A stretch of DNA of 64,000 nt from assembly GCA_034766995.1 (NCBI GenBank), contig CM068320.1, positions 7,970,001 to 8,034,000 on the forward strand, in the 5' to 3' direction. The notes beneath the pieces were generated by a model. The model saw nothing but the letters and a program-made list of their open reading frames with translations, was not told the origin of the DNA and did no database searches. The position numbers and the translations under genes were made by a program. The number at the start of each line of letters is the position of its first letter. Position 1 is the stretch's first letter. Source of the DNA: Acanthacorydalis orientalis. Taxonomy: Eukaryota > Arthropoda > Insecta > Megaloptera > Corydalidae. Shown piece by piece: positions 49,594-60,980 of this stretch.

Positions 49594-51207
49594 TTGAAAA
49601 ATATTCAGTTTTACTTTTTTCAATCTAATTTTTTATTTCTATATAGTTGAACGTCTAAAAAATATTATTACTTTATATTCACTTTTCGTTGTCAGTCAAT
49701 TAATATTATTTTAGTATAAATGAAATCACAAAATGCACAAAAAATAAACGCATTAAAGTAAACGATTAATTTCTTAATCCTCCCTCAATTTTAAATTCTT
49801 TATGTGTATTTTTTATTTTAATTAATCAGTTTTTATAAATATTAGAATAAATATCTTTAAATGAATCAATTTTATTACATGTTCTTTATCAACAGTATAG
49901 ACATAAACCTTGAAATATTAATAATAAAGATAATTTGATCCTTAAAAGTAACATATAGAATAATATTCCTTGGTGGAGACTTTTTACTAGTAAAACTTAA
50001 AAGTTAACTGAAAATAAATTCTAAAACTGTATATTTAAATGCGAATTAAATTTGATTGAAACACTGCAATAATGTAAATAAAAATTATTTCTGTCCCAAA
50101 AACTAAGACGTTAATGACTATCTTCCCAACTGTGTCTCAATAATTTATCTAAACTATGAGAATGAGTCTATTTCACTTATGTTTAATTCATATTGTTGTC
50201 TTTAAAATGCACTATTTTCAATTAGGATATTATTTGAACTATATAATCAACATACTCAAAAGCTACGAGAAATCGAAACATTTTGATTTTTGAGCTATCA
50301 TACATAATGATTTTTTTGTCATTTAGTAATAATCGCATACACGTGATAGTTTTGAATGCAGGTAAAAAACAACTGTCAGGTGAAATTTTCCATAACCAGT
50401 CAAAAGAAATTTATAAAGCAGTATAAGAAAACTATTGAAATGAACAAATCAATTGAACGCGCACGTAAAAAAATAAAAGATTGAAATTGAAAAGTCTGCA
50501 ATAAAATAAAAAAGAAAAAATACAGCAACAAAATATTTTCAATGAAATGTAAAATGACGTACATTTAATGTTGTAATATTCATAAAAAAATATTTTTTGT
50601 ATTAAGTATATAATTTCGAATAGATTTAATGTTCCTATATATCATTGTCTCATATATCTAATTGTAAATAATATTTATATTAAGTTGATTATCATTAATA
50701 ATAATAGGAGTCGACAGCTGAATCCTTTCTAGGGTCAAACACCGGGTACATACGATTTTTAAAATCCTGTACTGAATTATTAGATAGATATTTTTTCAAT
50801 TTAATTTTAACATAACTATTTAATCTTACGTTTTTGAAAATAGATATTTGTTTTACAAAAATATTCATTTTACAAATTAAAATCAGCCTCTTAATTTCTT
50901 ACAATAAATAGATTTAAAAACAAATAAAACTTTAGTTGCACTTAAAAGACCAAACACTAATCCATTTATCTTATGATGTTCCACAAGAAAAAGAAAGAGT
51001 TGTTAGAGTTCCAACTATAGTAAATAATTTAATATAAAAACAGATCTATCCATACATTCATATTATCCCAAAGGAAGAGGACCCTAAGGAAAACATAAAA
51101 ATAAAACATTTAAAATTTTCGAGAAGTTTTAAATAACGTAACTAACAATGAGAATAAATATTTTAATCTTAATATCTAATTTAATCTTATAATCTATTAT
51201 ACAATTA
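49551..51207. other. AT-rich non-coding stretch
   Basis: Apart from the right half of the split TA tract (49553-49591) nothing is recognised. No open frame is worth reporting. Confidence 0.6.
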
Positions 51208-51500
51208 TGTTGGTAAAAAAATAATTGCGGTTTTTGTTTTCTGAATTCTGATCTTATTTTTTCAATGAAAATATTATTACATTATGTTCATATTAATATC
51301 ATTTTAAAGTGCATTTATCGGTTTGTATTTTGTTAAAATCGACTTCGGTTTTATTATTAACTTTTTTTTTCAATTTGGGCTATTAAATCAAAGATGAAAA
51401 AGAAGCAAATAAGCACAAATAAGAGCATTTTTTGTATGAGTTCAAAACGGTTGGTAAAGCAGTAGAAACTACTCGTAAACTAAACGATGCTTTTGATGTA

Positions 51501-52434
51501 CGAGGTCAGACAATTAAGTAATGCGACCGATTTTTTTTCTCGGCCTGTGGTAACACTGCGAACCTGTAACTCCGCCACCGTAATAGCAGATCCCTACTCT
51601 CTCGATTGAGACCTTGACCACCCTCGTACGATCATTTCTTCGCCAGCTGTTTAGTGTTTTGTAACAACGCGCGAGTAGTGCATGTCACGAAAATGGAACA
51701 GAGAAATTTAGAGCAACGGTGCGCGATAAAATTTTGTGCAAAACTCGGCGAAACCGCGACAGGAACTTATGAAAAAGTGCTTTAAGTGTATGGTAGTGAT
51801 GCCCTGAGTCGTAGTCAGGTGCTTCGGTGGCATGCCGATTTGAAAAAGGCCGTGAGAGCGTCAAAGACGAGGCGCGGAGCGGAAGGCCAATTCCATGTTG
51901 ATTTGCTTCTTCGACAGCAAAGGGGTGGTTCACAAAGAGTTCGTACCACCTGGACAAACCGTAAATCAAATATTCTACCGCAATGTGCTCGAAAAATTAC
52001 GAAAAAGGGTGCTCAGAGTGCGTCCAGAGATCGCGAAGACTTGGGTTCTGCATCACGACAATGCTCCCTGTCACAGTGCGTTCAGTGTCTCTCAGTTTTT
52101 GGCGTCTAAAGGCATCGCAACGTTACCACAACCGCCCTATTCACCGGACATGTCACCCTGCGACTTTTTCCTATTCCCCCATATGAAAAAATTCGTCAAA
52201 GGTCGACATTTTGACTCCGTTGAAGATATCCAAGAATCTGTGAGGTCCCACACTCCTACTCGGAGAGGTCCCACAAGAAGTGTTCCAGAATTGTTACGAA
52301 AACTGGAAAACTCGCTGGAATAAGTGTATAGATGCGGGAGGGGACTACTTTGAAGGGGATCGCAGCGATGTACCTTAATTTTTAAATATACTCGATTTTT
52401 GAATTTTGTCGCATTACTTAATTTTCTGACCTCG
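51501..52434 (+). mobile_element. Internally deleted mariner nested in the MITE
   Basis: A 934-bp element with near-perfect 27-bp inverted ends (left CGAGGTCAGACAATTAAG, right its reverse complement with one mismatch) and TA on both sides (51499-51500, 52435-52436). It carries the start and end of a transposase but lacks the middle. GC content is far above that of the surroundings, suggesting recent arrival. Having landed inside a mariner-derived MITE, it is younger than that element. Confidence 0.95.
51693..52378 (+). pseudogene. Mariner transposase, deleted for its central part
   Basis: ATG at 51693 begins MEQRNLEQRCAIKFCAKLGE (HTH), then SDALSRSQVLRWHADLKKAV. After GRP-like residues the sequence jumps to MLICFFDSKGVVHKEFVPPG, so about 120 residues including the first catalytic Asp are missing. 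It continues with KTWVLHHDNAPCH (second Asp) and PPYSPDMSPCDFFLF (third Asp). Thirty-four residues separate the second and third Asp, the DD34D mariner spacing. A frameshift near 52260 moves the C-terminus (VFQNCYENWKTRWNKCIDAG, GDYFEGD) to another frame, ending at 52376-52378. An early TAA at about 51783 also breaks the N-terminal part. Confidence 0.92.
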
Positions 52435-52716
52435 TAGGTACTGTTAAGGAACGTACGATGCAATAGTAGTTCTAAAAATGTCGTGCTGGATGATGAAACG
52501 AAAACCTTGATTATCAAGAAGATCGTGGGCATCCTTCTTCAGTTCATAAGGACCAACTAAAGGCGTTAGTTGAATCACAAGCACGTGCAACAATTCGAGA
52601 GCTTACACAAAAATTAGGCGTTAGTCATCCAACAGTCGTGGACCACTTAAAACAGTGAACTGAAAAAAATGTGCTGAATTTGAAGGGCGTAAACCGCAAT
52701 TATTTTAGTACCAACA

Positions 52717-53559
52717 TAATATTTCAGTTATTTGGTTAACCATTCAAAATTCCAAATACCGAATTGTTATTTTTATTTTCCAAATTTTAATAAATAAATT
52801 ATTGAATTAAAATGATGTATTTATTTTTATTAAAAAACTATTAAATTTATTAAATGTACAGACAAATATTAAAAACAGTATTGTTAATAGCTTATAATCT
52901 CTAAATTTACTCAAATATTTAAATTTTTAATTTTTATCATATTTTTTTTCATTTTCTGCACCGTACACATTGATTATAGTATATTAGAAACTAAAATAAA
53001 ACTTATTTTATTTTTTCGATTTTACATCTTATTAATTCTACATAAACTCTAATTTATTATATAAAACCGAATAAAGATTAAAATGAGACAATCACTAAAA
53101 TCACTAGTAATATATCAAAGTAAACATTGACCATTAGTAGAATGACAATGTTTAGCAGAGCGCATATTATGATTTATTATCAGAAAATCAATTATGTTAC
53201 TTAGGATATCCTATATAGCAATCTGTGACATTTATTGCATATATAATTTATGCACATGTAATGTACTCTATATATTCTATAATAAAGAGAGAAATAAGTA
53301 ATGTGAATATTCAATTTCCACATCAACAATAATAATAAAAAAAACATAAAAAATCTATTTAAAAATGATTATAAACATAATATGATTAAAAAATATTCTT
53401 GTCATTTTTACTTGAGATATTTTCTTTCTCTGATCAATAAAGTTTGTTTATATAGTTGTAGGTATTTGGAAATTTATTTTCCTTTAATTATAAATGGTAA
53501 ATATGACACTTTAATTTTGTCTATATAATTCCTATGTAGCAATACACATTTCTCGCAAG
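52717..53559. other. AT-rich non-coding stretch
   Basis: Nothing coding or repetitive is recognised. Confidence 0.55.
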
Positions 53560-53830
53560 CGCAGTACAAATTTCTTTATATTTTTCCAAAAAGTTTTCTT
53601 CAAGTTTTTCATCCTCTATTAATCCTCATTAACTGATAAAGTTTATTTCCACTTAAAGGTTCTTCATTGTTAGAAGTAAGTAGAAATCTATAGAAGCTCA
53701 ATCTGTGTAATTGAATCACAATTTCCTTTTTAATTTAACCAAAATTATCTTCACTTGTTCGTTTTAGTCTCGCATTGTCATGCTGTAGCATTAACCCGTA
53801 AAACACAGCCGATCGCTTTTTTATTTCTGT
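53560..53830 (-). pseudogene. Possible mariner transposase fragment
   Basis: The minus strand reads LMLQHDNARLKRTSEDNFG, then FYRFLLTSNNEEPLSGNKLY. H-D-N-A-R is the second catalytic Asp motif of mariners, and the spacing to the later stretch is roughly right for the third motif and following helix. The third Asp itself is not visible. The region is very degraded, so the assignment is tentative. Confidence 0.4.
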
Positions 53831-54189
53831 TTTACATATTCTTCCAACAATAAATTTTGAATATTTTTTTCGTTTATTGATATTATTTTCGAAAGAAATT
53901 TACAAGAACTATGCTTTTATGATCTCAAAATATCTCTATCATTTTCTGACCAATAAAAGAAATAACGCAAGCTATCGTAGGTGAACCTACTTATAACTTT
54001 TACTTCAATAAATGTAATACCAAACGTATGAAAATTTATTCAATTCGACATGATCATGACAACTTTCATAAATTTTTCTTGTAGTGATATTGACAAAATT
54101 AAAAAATTTATGAATTATCAAACATCTTTTTCCTAGTTATGCCTAAGCCTATGCCTAATTATGCCTGTTATCCAGTTCTTTTACTACAC

Positions 54190-54651
54190 CAGTGGTTCGT
54201 AACGGAGTCGGATGAACCTCTTAGGAGTCGATGAAAGTTGATAAGGGATCAATGAACTCCAAAAGGTCGATTGGGGGTCGATAAACAATTTGAATGCATA
54301 TTCTACATGCGTACATATTATATATGCTGCCCCAGGGCGCAGACTCTATGTGACGACAAATCGGATATTGGAGACTGTTATTACATAAAAATATGAAAAT
54401 AAAATATTTATTTCGAACTTGCAATCAACAATGTTGTAAATCGTTTACATTACAAAATACTAAAAGTTAGGTAAATTATATTATAACTTTTCTATTTGCT
54501 AGAGTCCAAAGGGACCCTAGTATTCAAAATTCCACAAAAAAATGAAATACACCCGAACATGCCGTTTGCTAAGTAACTTCTAAACGAATATACGAAAAAT
54601 TATTACAAGCCATTAGGGTTCAACCATCACATTAAGAACAAGCTTTAGTGA

Positions 54652-54689
<38 letters not shown>

Positions 54690-55055
54690 TCAATTATAAA
54701 TTGTATTATAATTTATATATTTTTATTTACTATTTTTAAAAAAAAATCATTTATTAAATTTTATTGCAAATATTATTCAACTGTATTATTGTTTTTAATG
54801 TACTCTTGAATATTATTAACAAGATTAATAATAATCATCATTTATTAAATACAGTCATTTAAGAATTCTTAAAAGCTTTTTCCCCTTTCATTTTTTATTA
54901 TCATTTTCAAAACTACAAACATTTTATCAAAACTTCACATGAAATATTTTAATAACGCGAGGGAGGCGCAATTGTAGTTCCAATTTTCAAGAAGGTCGAT
55001 AAAAAAAATAATTTTTTGTAAGGGGTCAACGTATGAAAAAGATTAGGAACCCCTG
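54190..55055. mobile_element. hAT-type non-autonomous element, 866 bp
   Basis: The left end reads CAGTGGTTCGTAACGGAG and the right end, on the other strand, CAGGGGTTCCTAATC. The flanks are TACTACAC (54182-54189) and CACTACAC (55056-55063), an 8-bp duplication with one mismatch. Words of the type GGTCGAT and GGGGTCGAT recur near both ends (e.g. 54266-54284, 54990-54999). No hAT transposase was recognised inside. A TA tract (about 54656-54683) has grown in its middle. Confidence 0.8.
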
Positions 55056-55063
55056 CACTACAC

Positions 55064-55801
55064 ATTTGTTTTCGTTAGTAACTGTGTTAAATTACTACTA
55101 AGCTCATCATCATTTAAACCTATACTGTCCCTTTCACATTACTCAATCTAACAATTGACTGTGATTTTATATACTACAGACTTTCTAATAACATTTTGAA
55201 ACCATTAAACAATTTTTAATAGATTCATTTTACAGAAAGAAAAAATGAACCTTTACAATTGTACAAAATCTTCTATAACTATAAATTTCACATCAATTTT
55301 TATGAAAATGAACAGACAGAAACAGACTGAATAATATTTTTAAATAAAAATATTAACACTTAATTGAACTAGCTTTGATAAAGACTGACTTACTATGTAA
55401 TCAATAGAATTAACTCTAACTTTATAAACATTCCTCATATACCTAGATACATTTTCATCGCTTAGTAAATTCATATAGCATAGAACTCTATATAAAATTT
55501 TCATTCTTCCAATGAAAGCATACGAGTTTTTGCAATCCTTTCTTATAATGTAAAAAGTATATATTTAAACAATACATTCCAAAACATATAATCAAATCTA
55601 TAATTTACAAATTACGAAGATAAAGTATTGATTGATAAAATTCAATACAATTGATGATCAAAATTCGTTATAAAAACACATTTTTTTCAAATAAAGAAAT
55701 AATCCATATATACTTTTATTTAAAACTAACAATGCAATTTATTTCAAATTCACACTTGTGAAATAAAGTTTGCTTATATGTATATATATATATATATATG
55801 T

Positions 55802-55837
<36 letters not shown>

Positions 55838-56635
55838 GTTTTTTCAGCATTTACATAAAAAATTATTATCCTTTCAAAATAAATATAAGAGCATATACAG
55901 ATTAAAACTTGCTCTAAATATTCATTTCATAGATATAAATTTATTTTATAAATTTCAGTTATAACTGAAGCAAATATACTAGTATTTTAATTAGATACAT
56001 TTTTATCAAAAGTAAACGGGGAAAATATTATAACACTTACCAGAAATAAAAAATATAAAAATGTATATTTAAAATTGTATGAAAAGTAAATAAAAACTAA
56101 TATCGTATTAAATTCCATAGACATCTACTTTATGATTAATTAACATCGTGTAACAATAAACGCTTTAATGTGTTTTTTTTTATGAATAAAGTAGAATGCA
56201 ACACAGTAATAGATTACCCATTAAGAGAAGAGAAGCCAAAATATATATGTGAAGAGACGTTTGAGATACGTTAAGTATTATGAACATCATTTTTTTATAA
56301 GTTGCAGTCATTCTAAATAAAATTTAAATTATAACTCTTTTTAATGAGTAAAAAAAATACAGTGAAATGATAACGTATATTAAAAACCGTACTTAAATAA
56401 TAAGTAACGAAACTCGGAAACTGATACTAATTACCACAGCATTTTTTTCTATAATATAATAAAACCTTATTCTGTACGTCGAAAGCACACATTTAAACTA
56501 AATTTAACTTGTTGATTTTTATAATTAGATTAAAGACGGATCATGAACAACTGAATCATATATTTAATTTTTATTATTTTTCATATGCATCTATATTCTT
56601 TTGCATTTCATATTAATTTCTTACTACATATCTGT
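55064..56635. other. AT-rich non-coding stretch
   Basis: No feature apart from a TA tract at 55779-55833. Confidence 0.55.
55779..55833. repeat. (TA)n microsatellite
   Basis: Two TA runs split by a TGTATACATA segment. Confidence 0.95.
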
Positions 56636-57890
56636 AATATGCTACAAAGTAACGGGTGCGCCAGTGAAGCGGAAAATTTTAAAAACTGACTTATTCACTT
56701 ATCGTTGGAGTAAGAGGGTAAAACTAAGTGATATATTGTTGATTATTCATGACGATTTAGTAAATATGGAGCAGTGGTCCGGTGTACAAAGAGCTTTCAC
56801 TGTGAAATCATTTTACAAAAATGGCGAGTCTGCTACAATTGTACAACGGATATCTCGCATCATAACTTTCCGCATCATGGACAGATATCAAACGCTCATC
56901 CCATCTACTGGTCAATTCAAAAGTTTAAGAAAACTGATTCCACATTAAATTTGAAATATTTAGGATACGGAATAGCAGTAAGGACACCAGAAAAACTGAC
57001 TGTGTTCGAGTTGTTGTAACGCGTAGCCCACGACGTTCAACCCGTCAACACTCATCTGAATTGAACATTAGTAACACAGCGGCACATCGAATGTTACATA
57101 AAGATTTCAATTTTCCTTCATAAAAAATTCAGTTTGTTCAGGAGTTAAAAGATTGATTTGTCTACTCGCATGCATTTTTGTCAAGATATGCTGGCGCGTT
57201 TGAATGAAGATGAAAACACAATTCACACTTTAATTTTCAGATGAAACATATTTTCATTTAAAAGTCTATGTGAATGAACAAAGTCTATATTGAAGTGCTG
57301 ATAATCAATTTTAATCACATCAGAAGCCACTGCATAGTCTAAAAGTTACTGTATAGCGTGCACTCTCGTCTTTCGGCATTATAGTGCTATTCTTTTTCGA
57401 ATGCTGCAATAAAAATGCCATAAACGTTAACATGATTACATTTCTAATGCAAGAATTAATTCGATTTACACAAATTACGTGGTTCCAACCAGATGGGGTA
57501 ACAAGTCGTACCGCTAAAGTGTCCATGGTTGTTGTGAGAGAGTTCATTCTGAACCATATCATTTACAAAAATGGAGATCTGGTTTGGTCAATAAGATCAC
57601 AATATTTGACAACATATGATTATTTTCTTAGGATTATCTAAAGAGCAAGATGTATATTGATCATTCATACACTAAATTTGAACTTAAATTAAAAATCTGA
57701 GAAGCAACTGTGAGGATTCTATCAGATATGTTAACACATTGCGGACTAGTAGTTTCATTGCTAGCTTTGTCCAGTGGCCAGTGGCCCTATATTTTTGGTG
57801 AATGAATACAAAAAAGCTTTTACATAAATTTTAAAGCCACACTTTAAAATTAAATACCCATTGCATTTTAAAGTTATTTATTACATATTC

Positions 57891-58505
57891 TTACAAGATA
57901 ATATATTTTGAAGTATGATACTTTGTAAAACACTCTGTAATATGAAGTGGAACTGAACAAAGCTGGCAAGTGTAACGTGTTTCTCTTCTCTTAGCGTTAC
58001 TTTTACATACTTTTCAAACTTTAGTAGGATCTCATACTTCTAACATTTGATGGACCAGGATTGCTGAATTTTGGATCTGCTGATTTATCTGATTTGGATA
58101 AAATCCACTCTGTTACTACAGTGAAAAGAAAATCCTTATATCTTATTTAGATTTGTGGATTGAGCGCTTGATAAATCCTAAATGAATTAAATAGTCCACA
58201 ATTTAATCAAGTAAAGCACCACTTTCTTTGTCCATTTTATTGTTTTCCTAAGGATAATACATGTTGAAAGATATCGGTCGGCAAGATGAACACCTTTCAT
58301 ATAGTTATTATACTGCACAATGGATACTGGATTGTTTATTTCCTCTCCTGTTTGCCAATTTGTCTTTCCTGTTGTACAAGATGAGGCATCTTTAATACTT
58401 GAAATCATTCGAACTTCTCTTTTATCCCGACAAACCAATAATAGGATGTCACCTTTTCTTCGGAAGACTATTTCACCTCTTTTAACCGCAGATGCTAGAG
58501 ACTAA
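57891..58505 (-). pseudogene. piggyBac transposase, C-terminal part
   Basis: From 58505 the minus strand reads SAVKRGEIVFRRKGDILLLV, CRDKREVRMISSIKDAS, SIVQYNNYMKGVHLADRYL, and RKTIKWTKKVVLYLIKL. After a frameshift come GLFNSFRIYQALNPQ and the cysteine-rich end SNAKRRETRYTCQLCSVPLH and ITECFTKYHTSKY, with a stop at 57891-57893. The motif M-x-G-V-D-x-x-D-x-Y, which carries the third catalytic Asp in the family, reads M-K-G-V-H-L-A-D-R-Y here: His replaces that Asp. The N-terminal and first catalytic regions are deleted. It is non-functional, but the end-binding zinc domain is well preserved. Confidence 0.92.
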
Positions 58506-58590
58506 TCACTTTTAATTCCATATGGAACTTATAACCTCAGCGAATGCGTTTTCCGTTACACTGCTCCACTCTAAATGACAACAACGCAAA

Positions 58591-58649
58591 TACGAGAATT
58601 CTCGTGATTGGCCACAAGCTCTAGAACAGAAAACACGAGAATTCTCGTG
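58591..58649. repeat. Paired 16-bp palindromes in the piggyBac subterminal region
   Basis: CACGAGAATTCTCGTG, a perfect palindrome, lies at 58634-58649, and a one-base variant (starting T) at 58591-58606. They are 43 bp apart, just inside the right end of the piggyBac-like element. Repeated palindromes next to a terminus are likely transposase or host-factor binding sites (inference). Confidence 0.85.
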
Positions 58650-59152
58650 ATCCGTCCGCAATGTGTTAATACGCGTAATGGAAATTTTCCGAATGAGATT
58701 ACAATAATATATCTTCATTTATTAGCATCATTTTTAAAAAAATAAAATGACCTGATACACCTAACAAAATTCATAAACAAAATTATGTAAAAATAAAAAT
58801 TTATTTTATTATCGTATTTTGAAATTTTGCAGTTCCTCTGGCGCGCACTTTGTACATCCTATAAACTTGTAAGTATCCTTTTTTATTCCTTATTTGCTTT
58901 TGTTATTCGTGTTTTTTTTTCTACTAATCTCAAACAAGAAATGACCTGACATAAATAATAGAGTAATTAAAATATTTGAGAATACTATAAAAATGTATCG
59001 AGCATCAAATTCAATTATTTTTGAATTTCTTTATTTCTTTTTATGATCTAAAATTTTAATACTATAAAATAAATATATTTCCTGTATCAAAAAAATTCTA
59101 TATAATCAGCTTCAAAATTTATGAACTTAACAGTTTTATTTGTCATATTTAA

Positions 59153-59161
59153 TATATATAT

Positions 59162-59211
<50 letters not shown>
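59153..59211. repeat. (TA)n microsatellite
   Basis: TA run with an early CATACATA break. Confidence 0.95.
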
Positions 59212-59213
<2 letters not shown>

Positions 59214-60917
59214 GGCTAAATTCAAAAAGGTTTTATCCTTGTATAAATCACTTGTTTATTATAAAACCAATGGTAATGGTTATGTTTAATAACTCGTACA
59301 GATAACATATTCTAATAAAAAATATGTACGATAAGGTTTCAAACAACATTTATTTCAAATTTAGAATTTATAATTTTTAACATTTACAGTGAGAAAAAGT
59401 CAGATATAAAGTGTTGCGTTAATGATAAAGTAATATCTGTCATTGTTTATAAAACTAGTTTCAAAAAAGTAGTGCCAAAAAATCAGGAAAGAATTTATGC
59501 AGCCAATGTAATATAGTAAATACATATCAAACGTTTATTTAATCAATTTCGTTCTAATGATAACTCGCTCAAAGATGAGTAACAATTTGAAAACACTTAA
59601 ATCATTGAAGATTTTTTTATTATAATTGCATACTATAAACACTAGGCAACCAATATCACAGACTTGCAACTAAGTGTACGAAATAATATTATACTAAGAA
59701 CGATACACGTAGTTAGAATATTATTTAAAATAGATTCCTGGACGCCACACACTCAAAAAAAATCATATGGACAGAACTTCGATATGTGTATCGTTGCGAG
59801 CAATACAAAAAAATGAACCGTTTTATCTGATTATGAACTAATATTAGAATGTGGATTCTATGCAAAACCAAATAAAAAAGGTCCATCTGCAAAAAGATAA
59901 AAGTATCAACTTAAATTTGTAAACCAGGCCATTATACTAAAATTATTTCTCTACATTTAATAGTTTTATCGACACTATACATTGCACGCTACATAAATTC
60001 AACCAAATAGTCAAATATATTATTAATACCAGAAACTTAATAGTAAGCGTCAAGCAATAATCAACAAAGAAGAGATGGTCTTCCGACATGATTAAACTTC
60101 GTGTATAAATAAAGACTCGGCAAGTGTTCACAGAATTTTAAAAAGAAAATTTAATGAATCTATCATACCTATATCCTGATATATACCTAATCTGGCTGCT
60201 ACATATATTTACCTCTTCAGATCCTTCCAAAGCTTCTCAAATGAACAAACATTCCTAATGATGATTATGTTAGAAATACTATTATCGAATTCATTGGCAC
60301 AAAAGACATAGACTTCTTCTCGAGATGAATCAATAAATTAATATAAAATGAAACACAGTCATCCAAAATAACGCAAAATGTGAAATCGATTATCCATCAA
60401 ATAATAATATAAAAATATAAGGCCTCATACAAAAATGAAAAGTTTTAAATGTTTATTTAGACATTTAACAGAACGTTATAATATCTAGCATTATTCTAAC
60501 AATTTTTTATCTCTAAGTCCCTTCAATTTTTTTAATCAAACAAACTTCCATAAATATAGGCAAAATTAAAAAGCTAATGATGAATTCAATAATAAAAATA
60601 AAAAAAAACTTTTTCAAAAAATCAACATACTAGTATAAAAATGCATTATAGTTATTCAAAATATTTAGTTTTTATCTATTTAAAATATTTTTAATTTTTC
60701 TACTATTGAACTAAGCAGTTTCAAAACATCATCCCATGTTTGGATCATTATCTAAAAATATTTTTTTAATTCTCTTATTGATTTTCAAACCTTTACTTTA
60801 TATCATCAAAAATACAGTTCTATACTTGAACCTTGCCGTATTAAACGAAGCTTATACGCATTTTTTTCATCCGTTAATTCTTAAGCGTATAATTTAACTA
60901 AGAGATAATCAAGGTTG

Positions 60918-60980
60918 TGTGTGTATATATATACATATATATGTGTGTGTGTGTGTGTGTGTAAATATATATATATATAC
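60918..60980. repeat. (TG)n/(TA)n compound microsatellite
   Basis: TA units flank a (TG)9-type run at about 60942-60962. Confidence 0.9.

Larger units (their letters stand above)
51208..52716 (+). mobile_element. Mariner-derived MITE, copy 2, carrying a nested mariner
   Basis: The ends are TGTTGGTAAAAAAATAATTG and, on the other strand, TGTTGGTACTAAAATAATTG, flanked by TA at 51206-51207 and 52717-52718. Without the nested element (51501-52434 plus one TA) the length is about 573 bp, close to copy 1 at 2282-2850, and the interior aligns throughout with the same deletion. The host reading resumes smoothly across the insertion (AFDV then GTVKERTM), which confirms the insertion point. The host transposase fragment keeps only the N-terminal HTH motifs (LKALVESQARATIRELTQKL, GVSHPTVVDHLKQ). 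Confidence 0.9.
57735..58665 (-). mobile_element. piggyBac-like element, internally deleted, TTAA-flanked
   Basis: A perfect 12-bp inverted end, CACATTGCGGAC at the left and its reverse complement at the right, lies directly inside TTAA at 57731-57734 and 58666-58669. The 931-bp interior encodes only the C-terminal third of a piggyBac transposase on the minus strand. TTAA duplication plus the protein identify the superfamily. With the insert and one TTAA set aside, the host reading frame runs on without a break (S-D-M-L then I-R-V-M), so the insertion left a clean four-base duplication. Confidence 0.95.
56766..58707 (+). pseudogene. DD41D-spaced transposase pseudogene
   Basis: ATG at 56766 gives MEQWSGVQRAFTVKSFYKNG followed by ESATIVQ (first HTH, like the arthropod 'N-G-E-S-x-x-x-x-x-R' transposases). 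Then RRSTRQHSSELNISN and RMLHKDFNFPS (second HTH), FVQELKRL, FSDETYFHLKVYVNEQS (first Asp), LHSLKVTV, ITWFQPDGVTSRTAKVSMVV (second Asp, D-G) and TTYDYFLRII (third Asp). Counting codons gives 41 residues between the second and third Asp. After a 931-bp insertion the C-terminus continues RVMEIFRMRLQ to a stop at 58705-58707. Frameshifts are frequent in the first half. The 41-residue spacing matches the rosa-like DD41D group, though I infer that from spacing only. Confidence 0.8.
56636..58862 (+). mobile_element. DD41D-type Tc1/mariner element relic, split by a piggyBac-like insert
   Basis: The left end region (ATGCTACAAAGTAACGGGTG from about 56639) and the right end, on the other strand (ATGTACAAAGTGCGCGCCAG from about 58856), share ACAAAGT, GCGCCAG and a following AAAATTT word, so they look like degraded terminal repeats. 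The interior encodes one transposase on the plus strand, interrupted at TTAA (57731-57734) by a 931-bp element. The element without the insert is about 1.3 kb, normal for the superfamily. Exact ends are approximate. Confidence 0.7.
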
